Shown here one piece after another: positions 18,380-31,201 of a DNA stretch of 57,162 bases. The translations under genes and the position numbers were made by a program. Each line of letters begins with the position of its first letter. The stretch's first letter is position 1. This DNA comes from an uncultured Opitutia bacterium (GTDB lineage Bacteria > Verrucomicrobiota > Verrucomicrobiia > Opitutales > Opitutaceae): NCBI GenBank assembly GCA_903873805.1, contig CAIQQB010000071.1:1-57162 (forward strand), read 5' to 3'. The notes below the pieces were generated by a model. That model did not search any database. It saw nothing but the letters and a program-made list of their open reading frames with translations, and was not told the origin of the DNA.

Positions 18380-19306
18380 ATGAGAATTCTCGTCACCGGC
18401 GGCGCCGGCTTCCTCGGGTCCCATCTGTGCGACCGGCTGTTGCGCGATGGCCATGAGGTCGTTTGCGTGGACAACCTTTTCACCGGGCGGAAGCAGAACA
18501 TCCAGCATCTGCTGGGCAATCCGAACTTCGAGTTCGTACGGCACGACATCATCGACCATTTCAAGTTCGAGGTGGACCAGATCTACAACCTCGCCTGCCC
18601 CGCTTCGCCGCCGCACTACCAATACAACCCGATCAAGACGATCAAGACCTCGATCCTTGGCGCGATCAACTGCCTCGGTCTCGCCAAACGCACCCGTGCC
18701 CGGGTCTTTCAGGCGAGCACGAGCGAAATCTACGGCGACCCGCAGGTGCATCCCCAGCCGGAGAGCTACTGGGGCAACGTCAACCCCATCGGCCGGCGTT
18801 CCTGCTACGACGAGGGCAAGCGCTGTGCGGAAACCCTCTTCTTCGACTATCACCGCGAGCACAAGGTCGACATCCGCGTCGTCCGCATCTTCAACACCTA
18901 CGGTCCGCGCATGCACGAGGCGGACGGTCGCGTGGTTTCCAATTTCATCGTCCAGGCGCTGCGCGGCGACGACCTCACCATCTACGGCCACGGCTCGCAG
19001 ACCCGTTCGTTCTGCTATGTGGACGACCTGATTGAGGGTTTCGTCCGCTTCATGGCGCAGACCGAGACGGTGGGGCCGTTGAACCTCGGCAATCCGGGTG
19101 AGTTCACCATGCTGCAGCTTGCGGAGCTCACGCTCAAGCTGGTCGGCGGCAAGTCGAAGATCGTGCACAAACCGCTTCCGCCCGATGATCCGAAGCAGCG
19201 CCGGCCGGACATCACCCTGGCCCGGCAGGTGCTCAAATGGGAACCGACGGTGCAGCTGGAGGAAGGATTACAACGGACGATCGCTGATTTCCGGGCCCGC
19301 ATTTGA
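18380..19306 (+). CDS. NAD-dependent epimerase, UDP-glucuronate decarboxylase (UDP-xylose synthase) type
   Basis: Short-chain dehydrogenase of the extended type, acting on nucleotide sugars. It has the Rossmann motif GGAGFLGSH at residues 7-15, and the catalytic YxxxK in [12 protein letters not shown]. The sequence [12 protein letters not shown] and NTYGPRMH are characteristic of UDP-glucuronate decarboxylases, which make UDP-xylose for cell-surface polysaccharides. It has 308 aa starting at ATG 18380 (the frame is open further upstream but is intergenic repeat there). No glycosyltransferase cluster is adjacent, so substrate assignment rests on the protein alone. Confidence 0.85.
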   Translation: MRILVTGGAGFLGSHLCDRLLRDGHEVVCVDNLFTGRKQNIQHLLGNPNFEFVRHDIIDHFKFEVDQIYNLACPASPPHYQYNPIKTIKTSILGAINCLGLAKRTRARVFQASTSEIYGDPQVHPQPESYWGNVNPIGRRSCYDEGKRCAETLFFDYHREHKVDIRVVRIFNTYGPRMHEADGRVVSNFIVQALRGDDLTIYGHGSQTRSFCYVDDLIEGFVRFMAQTETVGPLNLGNPGEFTMLQLAELTLKLVGGKSKIVHKPLPPDDPKQRRPDITLARQVLKWEPTVQLEEGLQRTIADFRARI

Positions 19307-19490
19307 CCCTCCCGGTTGCCAGCCGAGTCGGCGCGAACCGGCTCCGGTGCAGGCGGTTCGGGTGAGACAGGAAGGCGCAGTTTCCGCCTCAAGGCCGGGT
19401 TGAACTGACCTAGCTTGATGGTTGGCGGGCGGGAGGATGGAAAAGGCGTGCCGGATGGCTTTTCAGAGGCAAAACCACCCATTCGCCGGT

Positions 19491-19509
19491 GGCATTTGCC
19501 ATTTGCCAA
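19491..19509. repeat. Iterated GCATTTGCCA repeat upstream of secA
   Basis: GGCATTTGCCATTTGCCAA, two imperfect copies of ATTTGCCA, 32 nt before the secA start. It is a single arm with no clear partner in the 235-nt gap, which otherwise shows no gene. Confidence 0.45.
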
Positions 19510-19541
19510 GTTGATGGCGCGCCCTACGCTCCCGGCCTTTC

Positions 19542-22502
<2,961 letters not shown>

Positions 22503-22510
22503 GCACCGTC

Positions 22511-22975
22511 TCAGCAGCTCGAGCAATCCGGGCGGCTGGCGGTGGCGGTTTCCCGCTGCACGAGCTGCAGGTCCGGCCGGATGTTCCAGCCCAGATGCTG
22601 CCAGAACGTCTGGCCGGTACGGTTGCTGGAGAAGAGAAACAGGTTGCACTTGGGAATGCCCTCGGTGCGGAGCTTCTCCAGGCAGGCGGTCACCAGTTTC
22701 CGGCCGACGCCGCGGCGCCGCCACCGCCGCGCCACGGCCAGGTGATGCAGATAACCGCGGCGTCCGTCGTGTCCGCACAGCAGCGTGCCAATCACCCGGC
22801 CGCGGACCGTAGCCACGAAGCTGAGACCGGGATTCCGCCGCAGGAAACGCCCGATCGCCTCGCGCCGGTCGGAGTCGTTGAGGCCGATGCCCTCCGTCCT
22901 TTTCCAGAGCGTCAGGACCTCGGTGAAATCGGCGAGACTGAACCGGCGATAGCGGATGACGGCGGGGGCGGGCAT
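22511..22975 (-). CDS. GNAT-family N-acetyltransferase
   Basis: A 154-aa acetyltransferase of the Gcn5-related type. The acetyl-CoA binding motif A is HLAVARRWRRRGVGRKLV, preceded by a beta strand (GRVIGTLLCGHDGRRGYL). The acceptor substrate cannot be deduced. It starts at an ATG giving MPAPAVIRYRRFSLADF, the standard first strand. A C-terminal RPDCSSC tail carries two neighbouring cysteines. Confidence 0.85.
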   Translation of the reverse strand: MPAPAVIRYRRFSLADFTEVLTLWKRTEGIGLNDSDRREAIGRFLRRNPGLSFVATVRGRVIGTLLCGHDGRRGYLHHLAVARRWRRRGVGRKLVTACLEKLRTEGIPKCNLFLFSSNRTGQTFWQHLGWNIRPDLQLVQRETATASRPDCSSC

Positions 22976-23055
22976 GAGGGCGAGGATTTCGGGGGCAGGA
23001 AAATCATTCAGGCCCGCGACGGCGAGGCGAAAGGCGCGTGGGCCAGCGGGGCAAG

Positions 23056-23466
23056 TCAGGCGTTGACGTTGGCCGGTGTTCTATCGCGGTTACCCGGGCG
23101 GAAAAGCTGGTCGAGGCCGATGCCGAGGAGGGTGCCCAAGGCATACCAGACGAGGTCCGTGAAATGAAAACCGTGGCCGAGCGCAATGCCGCCGAGCCAG
23201 GTCCCGCGTACGGATTCAATCCACGGGGCGTGGTAGAGCTGGGTGAATTCGACGAGCGTTGAAATGGCCAGGGCAATGGTTGCGAGGCGGGCAGTCGGGA
23301 GGCGGGGGAAGCAGACGCGCAGCAGCATATAGACCGCGGTGGTCCAGAGCGCATCGCCGGCCGCCTTCGTCAGCAGGCCGGGCCAGCCATGGGTGAGGTG
23401 GGAGCGCACGCCGAGCCCGGCGGCGATGACGAGGGCAAGCGCGATGACGGCGCGAAGGCGGTTCAC
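23056..23466 (-). CDS. DUF2809-like small membrane protein
   Basis: A 136-aa protein with about four hydrophobic helices: VIALALVIAAGLGV, GDALWTTAVYMLLRVC, LATIALAISTLVEFTQL and HFTDLVWYALGTLLGIGL. The pattern GDALWTT followed by EFTQLYHAPW is typical of the DUF2809/VanZ-like group of uncharacterised membrane proteins. It is divergent from lnt. Function unknown. Confidence 0.7.
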   Translation of the reverse strand: MNRLRAVIALALVIAAGLGVRSHLTHGWPGLLTKAAGDALWTTAVYMLLRVCFPRLPTARLATIALAISTLVEFTQLYHAPWIESVRGTWLGGIALGHGFHFTDLVWYALGTLLGIGLDQLFRPGNRDRTPANVNA

Positions 23467-23567
23467 GCAGAAAGCCCGACCGAACCGGAATGGGGGCGCA
23501 AGCTTCGGGTGCCTGAACGTCGAACGACCTTGAGTGTCCGGGCGGGTTCGGGGCAGTGTGGGCGGCG

Positions 23568-25268
23568 ATGCCCGAGCCTTTTCCTGTCGACGACCTCCAC
23601 GACGTGCCGCCTCCGTTCTGGCGGCGGCGTGCGGACGGGGTGTGGGCGGTTCTGGTTTTTGTGCTCACCGCCGGGCTCACCGTGGTGGCGTTCCCGCCGT
23701 TCCAGCTGCCCGAGGCCGCCTACGTGCTGGCCGCGCCGGCGGCGCTCTGGGCCTACCGGCGGCCGGGGTTCCGTCTGTTCGCTGCGACCGTCCTCGGGGC
23801 ACAGATGGTCGCGTGGACGGTCATCCTCGGCTGGCTGCATCATGTGACGTGGGGCGGACTGCTGTTGCTCGGTCCGTTCATCGGCCTGTGGGTGGGTTCC
23901 TGGTTTCTCGGGGCTTGGTCGCTGCTGCCGCGGCTGCCGGGCCGGCCGGCGGTGGTGCGGGTTTTCGCGATGTTCGGTCTGGCCGGGGCGTGGGTGGTGG
24001 TGGAGTGGTCGCGCACGTGGGTGCTGACCGGATTTCCCTGGCTGCCGCTGGCGGCGAGCCAATGGCAGCGGGTGAGCATCCTGCAAATCGCGTCCTACAC
24101 CGGCGCGGGCGGCGTGGCGTTTGTGCTGGTGGCGATGAACCTCGGGTTTGCGGCGTATGCCCACCGGCTGTTTTTCGAGGATGCCAAGGGCATCGCGCGG
24201 CGCAGCCAGGAGTTTCTGGCGGCGATGTTCCTGCTATTGGTCTGCCTCACCGTGCACGTGCGGGAGGCGTTCAACCGCGGCCGGTATGCCGTGCCGCTGG
24301 CGCGGGTGGCGCTGGTCCAGCCGTACATCCCGCAGGCGGCGAAATGGGATCCGACGCAGGACCAGGCGATCCTCAAGGTGCTCGAGCAGACGACGCTGGA
24401 TGCGGCCGGCGCGCAGCCCGAGCTCATCCTCTGGCCCGAAGCGACCACGCCGTGGGCGGTGAAGGGGGACGACCTCGCGCGGGCGTTTGTCGAGTCGCTC
24501 GCGCAGCGGGCCCGGGCGCCGCTGCTGCTGGGTTCCATCGTGATCGAGCGCGGTGGTGCGTCCGGCGAGCCCTGGTATAACGCGGCGCTGGTGGTCGACC
24601 CGGCCACGGGACTCGCCTCGGAGTATTACGCCAAGCGCCACCTCGTGCCGTTCGGCGAGTATGTGCCGTGGCGGCCGCTGTTCGGCTGGCTCAAGAAATT
24701 TGTCGAGGTGGGGGACAACGACTGCTCGCCCGGCACGGCGCCCGTGCCGCTGACGGTGCGGTTGCGCCGTGGGCCATTGGTCGTGGGGCCGCTGGTGTGT
24801 TATGAGGATCTGTTTCCGGATCTTGCGCGCAGCAGTGCACGGGCGGGGGCGGAAGTGCTGACGGTGCTGACAAACGATGCTTGGTATGGCGAGGGTGGGG
24901 CGGCCTACCAGCATGCGGCCGGAGCGGTGCTGCGCGCCATTGAGACGCGCCGGCCGGTGCTGCGCTGCGGCAACGGCGGCTGGAGCGGCTGGATCGACGA
25001 ATTTGGCAGCGTCCGGGCCGTGCTCACCCGCGATGCCGCCGGGAAGATCAGCACCGATCCTACGGCGGCCGGCACCATCTATTTTCGCGGCGGGGCGACG
25101 GTGGACGTGACGCGGGACTCGCGCTGGATCGGACAGCAGAGTTTCTATACTGAACACGGGGAGTGGTTTGTGGTTTTTTCAGCCGCGCTAGCCACCCTGG
25201 CCGCGCTGGCGCTTCGGGGGTCGCTTCCGCCAGTGGGTGCAGCGGGAAAGCCCAAAGCGACGGAATGA
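23568..25268 (+). CDS. lnt: Apolipoprotein N-acyltransferase
   Basis: Adds the third acyl chain to the N-terminal cysteine of lipoproteins in the inner membrane, so that the Lol system can export them. About six N-terminal membrane helices are followed by a nitrilase-like periplasmic domain and a last helix near the end. The catalytic triad is E291 (LWPEAT), K356 (YAKRHLVPFGEY) and C411 (PLVCYEDL). The start used is ATG 23568; a GTG four codons upstream is also in frame. The length of 566 aa is normal for a Gram-negative-type enzyme. It agrees with the LolA-like protein at 2918. Confidence 0.94.
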   Translation: MPEPFPVDDLHDVPPPFWRRRADGVWAVLVFVLTAGLTVVAFPPFQLPEAAYVLAAPAALWAYRRPGFRLFAATVLGAQMVAWTVILGWLHHVTWGGLLLLGPFIGLWVGSWFLGAWSLLPRLPGRPAVVRVFAMFGLAGAWVVVEWSRTWVLTGFPWLPLAASQWQRVSILQIASYTGAGGVAFVLVAMNLGFAAYAHRLFFEDAKGIARRSQEFLAAMFLLLVCLTVHVREAFNRGRYAVPLARVALVQPYIPQAAKWDPTQDQAILKVLEQTTLDAAGAQPELILWPEATTPWAVKGDDLARAFVESLAQRARAPLLLGSIVIERGGASGEPWYNAALVVDPATGLASEYYAKRHLVPFGEYVPWRPLFGWLKKFVEVGDNDCSPGTAPVPLTVRLRRGPLVVGPLVCYEDLFPDLARSSARAGAEVLTVLTNDAWYGEGGAAYQHAAGAVLRAIETRRPVLRCGNGGWSGWIDEFGSVRAVLTRDAAGKISTDPTAAGTIYFRGGATVDVTRDSRWIGQQSFYTEHGEWFVVFSAALATLAALALRGSLPPVGAAGKPKATE

Positions 25269-25460
25269 GCCTGACGAGGTGTTGGTCTGGCTCGGTCGGG
25301 AAGATCGGAATGTTTTTCATTTCATCGCGGGGGAACGTTTCTGCCGGTCGGAGTGCTGCAAAGCCATGGGGACGATGCCAGTGCCGGTTATCCGGACCCG
25401 CGGTGGCTGCGCATATTTTGGCATCGGATGACGGGTGGAAAACGGTTCTGTGATTGCGTC

Positions 25461-25477
25461 GGCCGATCGCATCGGCC
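25461..25477. promoter_or_regulatory. Palindrome before the PocR/AraC regulator
   Basis: A perfect stem GGCCGAT-CGC-ATCGGCC lies 13 nt before the ATG and immediately upstream of a good ribosome-binding site (GGAGGT). It could be an operator for autoregulation or an mRNA hairpin. The rest of the 222-nt lnt-regulator gap shows no credible gene. Confidence 0.4.
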
Positions 25478-25490
25478 AAGTTGGAGGTCT

Positions 25491-26417
25491 ATGTCATCGG
25501 TGGACACACCCGCCCGGCGCAGCCGCGCCATGGTTGAACAGCTGAAGCGCTCGCAGATTTACCGCGACTACGAGCAGGCGTTTCGCGACACGACGGGGTT
25601 GCCGATCAACTTGCGGCCGATTGAGGCGTTTGATCTGCCGCACCACAACGATCCGAAGGAGAACCCGTTTTGTGCGCTGCTGGCGAACAGCAACCATTCC
25701 TGCGTGGCCTGCATGCAGCTGCAGAAGAAGGTGGAGGAGCAGGCGCGGTTCGCGCCAAAGACGCTGAAGTGCTTTGCCGGCCTGTGCGACTCGGCCGTGC
25801 CGGTGCGGGTGGGGGAGAACCTCGTGGCGTTTCTGCAGACGGGCCAGATTCTCCTGCACTCGCCGACGAAGAAGCTGTTTGCGCAGACGACCCGGCAGAT
25901 TCTGAAGTGGGGCTCGGATGTCGACCTGAAGCAGCTGGAAGAGGCGTATTTTCAGATGCGCGTCATCAACCGCAAGCAGTACGAGTCGATCCTGCGGCTG
26001 CTCACCATTTTTGCCCAGCATCTGTCGGGTCTCAGCAACCAACTCGTGGTGCGGGAGGAGAATTCGGAATCGCCCGCGATGGCCAAGGCCCGCGTTTACA
26101 TTGCCGAGCGCCATGCGGATGAAATCGCCCTTGCGCAGGTCGCGCGCGAGGTGAACATGAGCGCCTGTTATTTCTGCAAGACCTTCAAGAAGACGACCGG
26201 CATGACCTTTACGGAGTATCTGGCCCGCGTGCGCGTCGAGAAGGTGAAGAACCTGCTCCTCAATCCGCACAAGCGCGTCAGCGAGGCGGCCTATGCCGTG
26301 GGCTTTCAGTCCCTCTCGCAGTTCAACCGGGTGTTCCGGCGCCTTGCGGGCGAGTCGCCCACGGTTTACCGCGACCGTCTGCACCGGCCCAAGGGGCGCG
26401 CCAACGGTACCGCCTGA
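25491..26417 (+). CDS. AraC-family regulator with PocR sensory domain
   Basis: A 308-aa transcription regulator. Residues 15-185 are a PocR-type sensory domain with clustered cysteines (FCALLANSNHSCVACMQLQ and LKCFAGLCDSAVPV). In related proteins this domain senses small molecules or redox state. Residues 205-305 are the AraC DNA-binding domain with two helix-turn-helix units (EIALAQVAREVNMSACYFCKTFK and RVSEAAYAVGFQSLSQFNRVFRR). The start is ATG 25491, with GGAGGT seven bases upstream. Its position beside uspA and the cbb3 oxidase cluster suggests, without proof, a role in redox or oxygen response. Confidence 0.88.
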   Translation: MSSVDTPARRSRAMVEQLKRSQIYRDYEQAFRDTTGLPINLRPIEAFDLPHHNDPKENPFCALLANSNHSCVACMQLQKKVEEQARFAPKTLKCFAGLCDSAVPVRVGENLVAFLQTGQILLHSPTKKLFAQTTRQILKWGSDVDLKQLEEAYFQMRVINRKQYESILRLLTIFAQHLSGLSNQLVVREENSESPAMAKARVYIAERHADEIALAQVAREVNMSACYFCKTFKKTTGMTFTEYLARVRVEKVKNLLLNPHKRVSEAAYAVGFQSLSQFNRVFRRLAGESPTVYRDRLHRPKGRANGTA

Positions 26418-26441
26418 GGGTTTGCGGGGGCCGGGAACGGC

Positions 26442-26927
26442 TCAAGCTTTCCGCTTGCGGGATGCCGGCGACGGGATGGCGGCGGCCGGTTGTCTACCCG
26501 GTTCCGCGTGCACCACCACCACCGGGCAGACCGCCTTCATCAGCACGCCATGGGTCGTGCTGCCGACCAGCAGGTCGTAGAAGGTGGTATGGCCGTGGGA
26601 TCCGATCACAAGGTAATCGGCTTCGATTCGGGCGGCCTCCGCCACGATGTGGGGTCCGGGCGCACCGGTGAAAAGCAGGCTCTCGCTGGGGACGGCCCCG
26701 AGCCTCTTCCGCAGGCGGGAAAGCTGCTTTGCCGCCGCCGCATGGGCGGCCCGGTCCATCGCCGCCAGGTCGTCCACCATCACCCCGTACTCGCTGATGA
26801 CGACCGGCTGGGGGATGCAGTGCAGCAGGACGACGCGGCCGGCCAGAGCGCGGGCCAGTTCCGCGGCGGTGGCGCAGACGCGGTCGGTGACCGCGGAGAA
26901 ATCCACCGGGACGAGGATGGTTTTCAT
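26442..26927 (-). CDS. Universal stress protein, UspA family
   Basis: A 161-aa single-domain UspA protein. N-terminus MKTILVPVDFSAVTDRV is typical. The ATP-binding pattern G-2x-G-9x-G-S/T appears as GSHGHTTFYDLLVGSTTHG, so it is probably of the nucleotide-binding subgroup. The start is ATG 26927; the frame stays open another 20 codons upstream with non-family sequence. It is convergent with the PocR/AraC gene, and lies next to cbb3 oxidase genes, as is common for stress proteins induced at low oxygen. Confidence 0.92.
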   Translation of the reverse strand: MKTILVPVDFSAVTDRVCATAAELARALAGRVVLLHCIPQPVVISEYGVMVDDLAAMDRAAHAAAAKQLSRLRKRLGAVPSESLLFTGAPGPHIVAEAARIEADYLVIGSHGHTTFYDLLVGSTTHGVLMKAVCPVVVVHAEPGRQPAAAIPSPASRKRKA

Positions 26928-26994
26928 GGTTGGGCTGGATGGCGTCGGTCGGTCCGGCGGGATTGCGGCGACGCGCAGGGGTCGCAACCGCGCC

Positions 26995-27465
26995 TCAGTG
27001 CATCATCGGATGATGGCCGGCATGAACCGGAGCCTGCAGCCGGTGCTGGCACACGGAGCAGAATGCCTCCACCTCGCGTTGTGAGATGCCCCGCACCACT
27101 TGATAGAGCTCCGCCACGGCGGAGTCCCGGGTGACCGGATCGGGCACGGGCGGAGTGGCCTGCGCCAGCACCAGCGCCTCCAACAGCGCCTGTTCGCCGG
27201 CCAGAAAATAGGCGAGCAGGGGATTGCGCCCGCACTCGCAGTTAGCCCGGCCCGCGTGGAGGCCGGTGGTCCGGATGGTCCGATGGCGCAGGTGCGGATC
27301 CCGCAGCAGGTGGAGAATTTCGTCCAGGGTCGAATCGAGCAGGTGGACCAGCATGTCGGGATTGGCCAACGGCGTGTTCACCCGCGCGGCGCGCAGCAGC
27401 TCCTCCCAGCGCGCACGAATATGCGCACGGCGGCCCAACAGGGTGCACATGAGGTCGGCTTCCAT
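26995..27465 (-). CDS. Uncharacterised helical protein with CxC, CxxC and His-rich tail
   Basis: A 156-aa protein, mainly helical (LLGRRAHIRARWEELLRAAR and DMLVHLLDSTLDEILHLL). It has a possible metal site made of C76-x-C78 (NCECG), C136-x2-C139 (FCSVCQH) and a C-terminal HAGHHPMMH. No named family recognised. The start is put at ATG 27465; the longer frame begins with Arg/Lys-rich non-conserved codons. The same strand carries uspA downstream. Given the neighbouring oxidase and copper ATPase genes, metal handling or sensing is a possible but unproven role. Confidence 0.55.
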   Translation of the reverse strand: MEADLMCTLLGRRAHIRARWEELLRAARVNTPLANPDMLVHLLDSTLDEILHLLRDPHLRHRTIRTTGLHAGRANCECGRNPLLAYFLAGEQALLEALVLAQATPPVPDPVTRDSAVAELYQVVRGISQREVEAFCSVCQHRLQAPVHAGHHPMMH

Positions 27466-27730
27466 GCGGGCAGTATGCCCTGACTTCGTCCCGTCTGCTC
27501 CGCGCGATTTGGCCAATCTTGCGCGTCTTTTGGCGCGCAACTTTTGCCGAGGACAAAATATGCACAGTGCCCGCCAAGTGCTGCGGAGCAGCGTTTTCCC
27601 CCCTGGGCTAGGCTGAATCTATGCCTTTTTGCCCTTTCCACGTCCGACTGAAAGCCGCCGCCTCCCGGCTGGGTGAATCCCGGCGGGTCGCCGGTGCGGT
27701 GGGTGCGGAATCCGCCTGAAATCCAGCACC

Positions 27731-27997
27731 ATGGCTGTAGTCCCTCTCACTCTTACGATCAGTCTGGGACTGGTCTTTCTTTTTGTTTTCCTTTTCTGGC
27801 GCGAACATTCCTGCCGCCGGTTCAGCAGCGCTGAGAGCGAATCCCTGCTGCCCCTGGCCGAGGAGAAGCCCGCCGTCGTGCCGGCTGGGCCCGGTGCGGA
27901 CCCCTGCGGCTGCCGGGATCGCCGGCAGGCCCCGTGCGCCGGTTGCATGAAGCCCAGTCATGCGGCGCCACCGCCGCCGGTCAGCCTCCAACCTTAA
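27731..27997 (+). CDS. ccoS: CcoS-like cbb3 oxidase assembly protein with Cys-rich tail
   Basis: An 88-aa protein whose first 25 residues (MAVVPLTLTISLGLVFLFVFLFW, read as one membrane helix) match the short CcoS subunit needed to insert haem and copper into cbb3 oxidase. Usual CcoS is about 50-70 aa. Here a Pro-rich tail adds a CxC-x7-CxxC cluster (C59, C61, C69, C72), which could bind copper. It lies just upstream of ccoNO in the cluster, whereas ccoS often sits at the end next to ccoI. Confidence 0.65.
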   Translation: MAVVPLTLTISLGLVFLFVFLFWREHSCRRFSSAESESLLPLAEEKPAVVPAGPGADPCGCRDRRQAPCAGCMKPSHAAPPPPVSLQP

Positions 27998-28019
27998 CCC
28001 ATCCCCCTCCGTCCCGCCC

Positions 28020-30329
<2,310 letters not shown>

Positions 30330-30346
30330 TCTCCGCCCCTCCTCCC

Positions 30347-30532
30347 ATGCTCAGCCAATCGTCCCTGGACCAACTGGTCGCCGTCATCCCGTGGGTGGCG
30401 TTTGCCAGCGCCGTGTCGGTGTTCGCCCCGATCGTCTACCGCGCGCTCCGGATGCGCCGTCCGCAAATCGATCATCTGGCCGGCCTCCCCTTTGCCGACG
30501 AAACCGCCGCCCGCCGCCATGACACCGAATAA
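30347..30532 (+). CDS. ccoQ: CcoQ-like small subunit of cbb3 oxidase
   Basis: A 61-aa protein with one membrane helix (about residues 9-30, VAVIPWVAFASAVSVFAPIV) and a charged C-terminus. Position between ccoO and ccoP and this build match CcoQ, which stabilises the complex. Sequence conservation in CcoQ is low, so the call rests on context and size. It starts 17 nt after ccoNO and its end overlaps the ccoP start by 14 nt. Confidence 0.65.
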   Translation: MLSQSSLDQLVAVIPWVAFASAVSVFAPIVYRALRMRRPQIDHLAGLPFADETAARRHDTE

Positions 30533-31133
30533 CCCGCCCTCCCCGGCCGAAGCTCCGCTCCGCCCCCACAGCTTCGACGGCATCCAGGAATACGACAAAC
30601 GTCTGCCGAATTGGTGGCTGCTCACCTTCTACGGCGCGATTGTCTTCGGCATTGTCTGCTGGCTCCGGACGCAGCACTTCGCCGGTCCGGACGACGCGGC
30701 CCAACTGCGCGCCGAACTGGCGCGCATCGAGGCCGCCAAGTTCGCCTCGGTGTCCTCCCTCGACGACGCCACCCTCTGGAAGATGAGCCGCAATCCGGTC
30801 GTCGTCGCGTCCGGCCGCGCCACGTTCAGCACGACCTGCGTCGGCTGCCATCTGGCGAGCCTGCGCGGCAAGGACGAGAATCCCCAGGCCATCGGCGTCA
30901 ATCTCACCGACCAGATCTGGATCCACGGCGGCCGGCCGATGGAAATCAATTCCACCATCAACACCGGCGTCCCCGCCAAGGGTATGCCGACCTGGGGTCC
31001 CATCCTGGGGCCGAAAAAGATCACGGAGCTCGTCGCCTACGTCCTCAGCTACCACCAGGAGGGCGAGCCGGTCATCGCCGCCCCTTCCACCGCGCCCGCG
31101 GTTCCGGCCCCGGTGGCGGGAACGCCGAAATAA
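30519..31133 (+). CDS. ccoP: CcoP-like haem-c subunit of cbb3 oxidase, single haem
   Basis: The electron-entry subunit of the oxidase. A membrane helix lies at about residues 31-50 (NWWLLTFYGAIVFGIVCWL), a CcoP N-terminal feature (SFDGIQEYDKRLPNWW). Only one CXXCH exists: C107-C110-H111 (TCVGCH), with M156 in KGMPTWG as likely ligand. Classical CcoP carries two haem groups in about 280-300 aa; this protein has 204 aa with one. It ends in a Pro/Ala-rich tail. It overlaps ccoQ by 14 nt. Confidence 0.9.
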   Translation: MTPNNPPSPAEAPLRPHSFDGIQEYDKRLPNWWLLTFYGAIVFGIVCWLRTQHFAGPDDAAQLRAELARIEAAKFASVSSLDDATLWKMSRNPVVVASGRATFSTTCVGCHLASLRGKDENPQAIGVNLTDQIWIHGGRPMEINSTINTGVPAKGMPTWGPILGPKKITELVAYVLSYHQEGEPVIAAPSTAPAVPAPVAGTPK

Positions 31134-31201
31134 GCTGAGGCGCGCGGTGCCTCCGCCGCCACCGGTTGAGGTCAGCCGCAACACTTCCCGCCTCCACCGC
31201 C

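Noticed and set aside
25237..25431. 64-codon ORF at the end of lnt
   Set aside because: It overlaps the lnt 3' end in another frame, has no ribosome-binding site or recognisable family, and its two CxxxC-like spots look accidental.
27466..27730. FNR/ANR box upstream of the cbb3 cluster
   Set aside because: I looked for TTGAT-N4-ATCAA and close variants in this gap and found none convincing.
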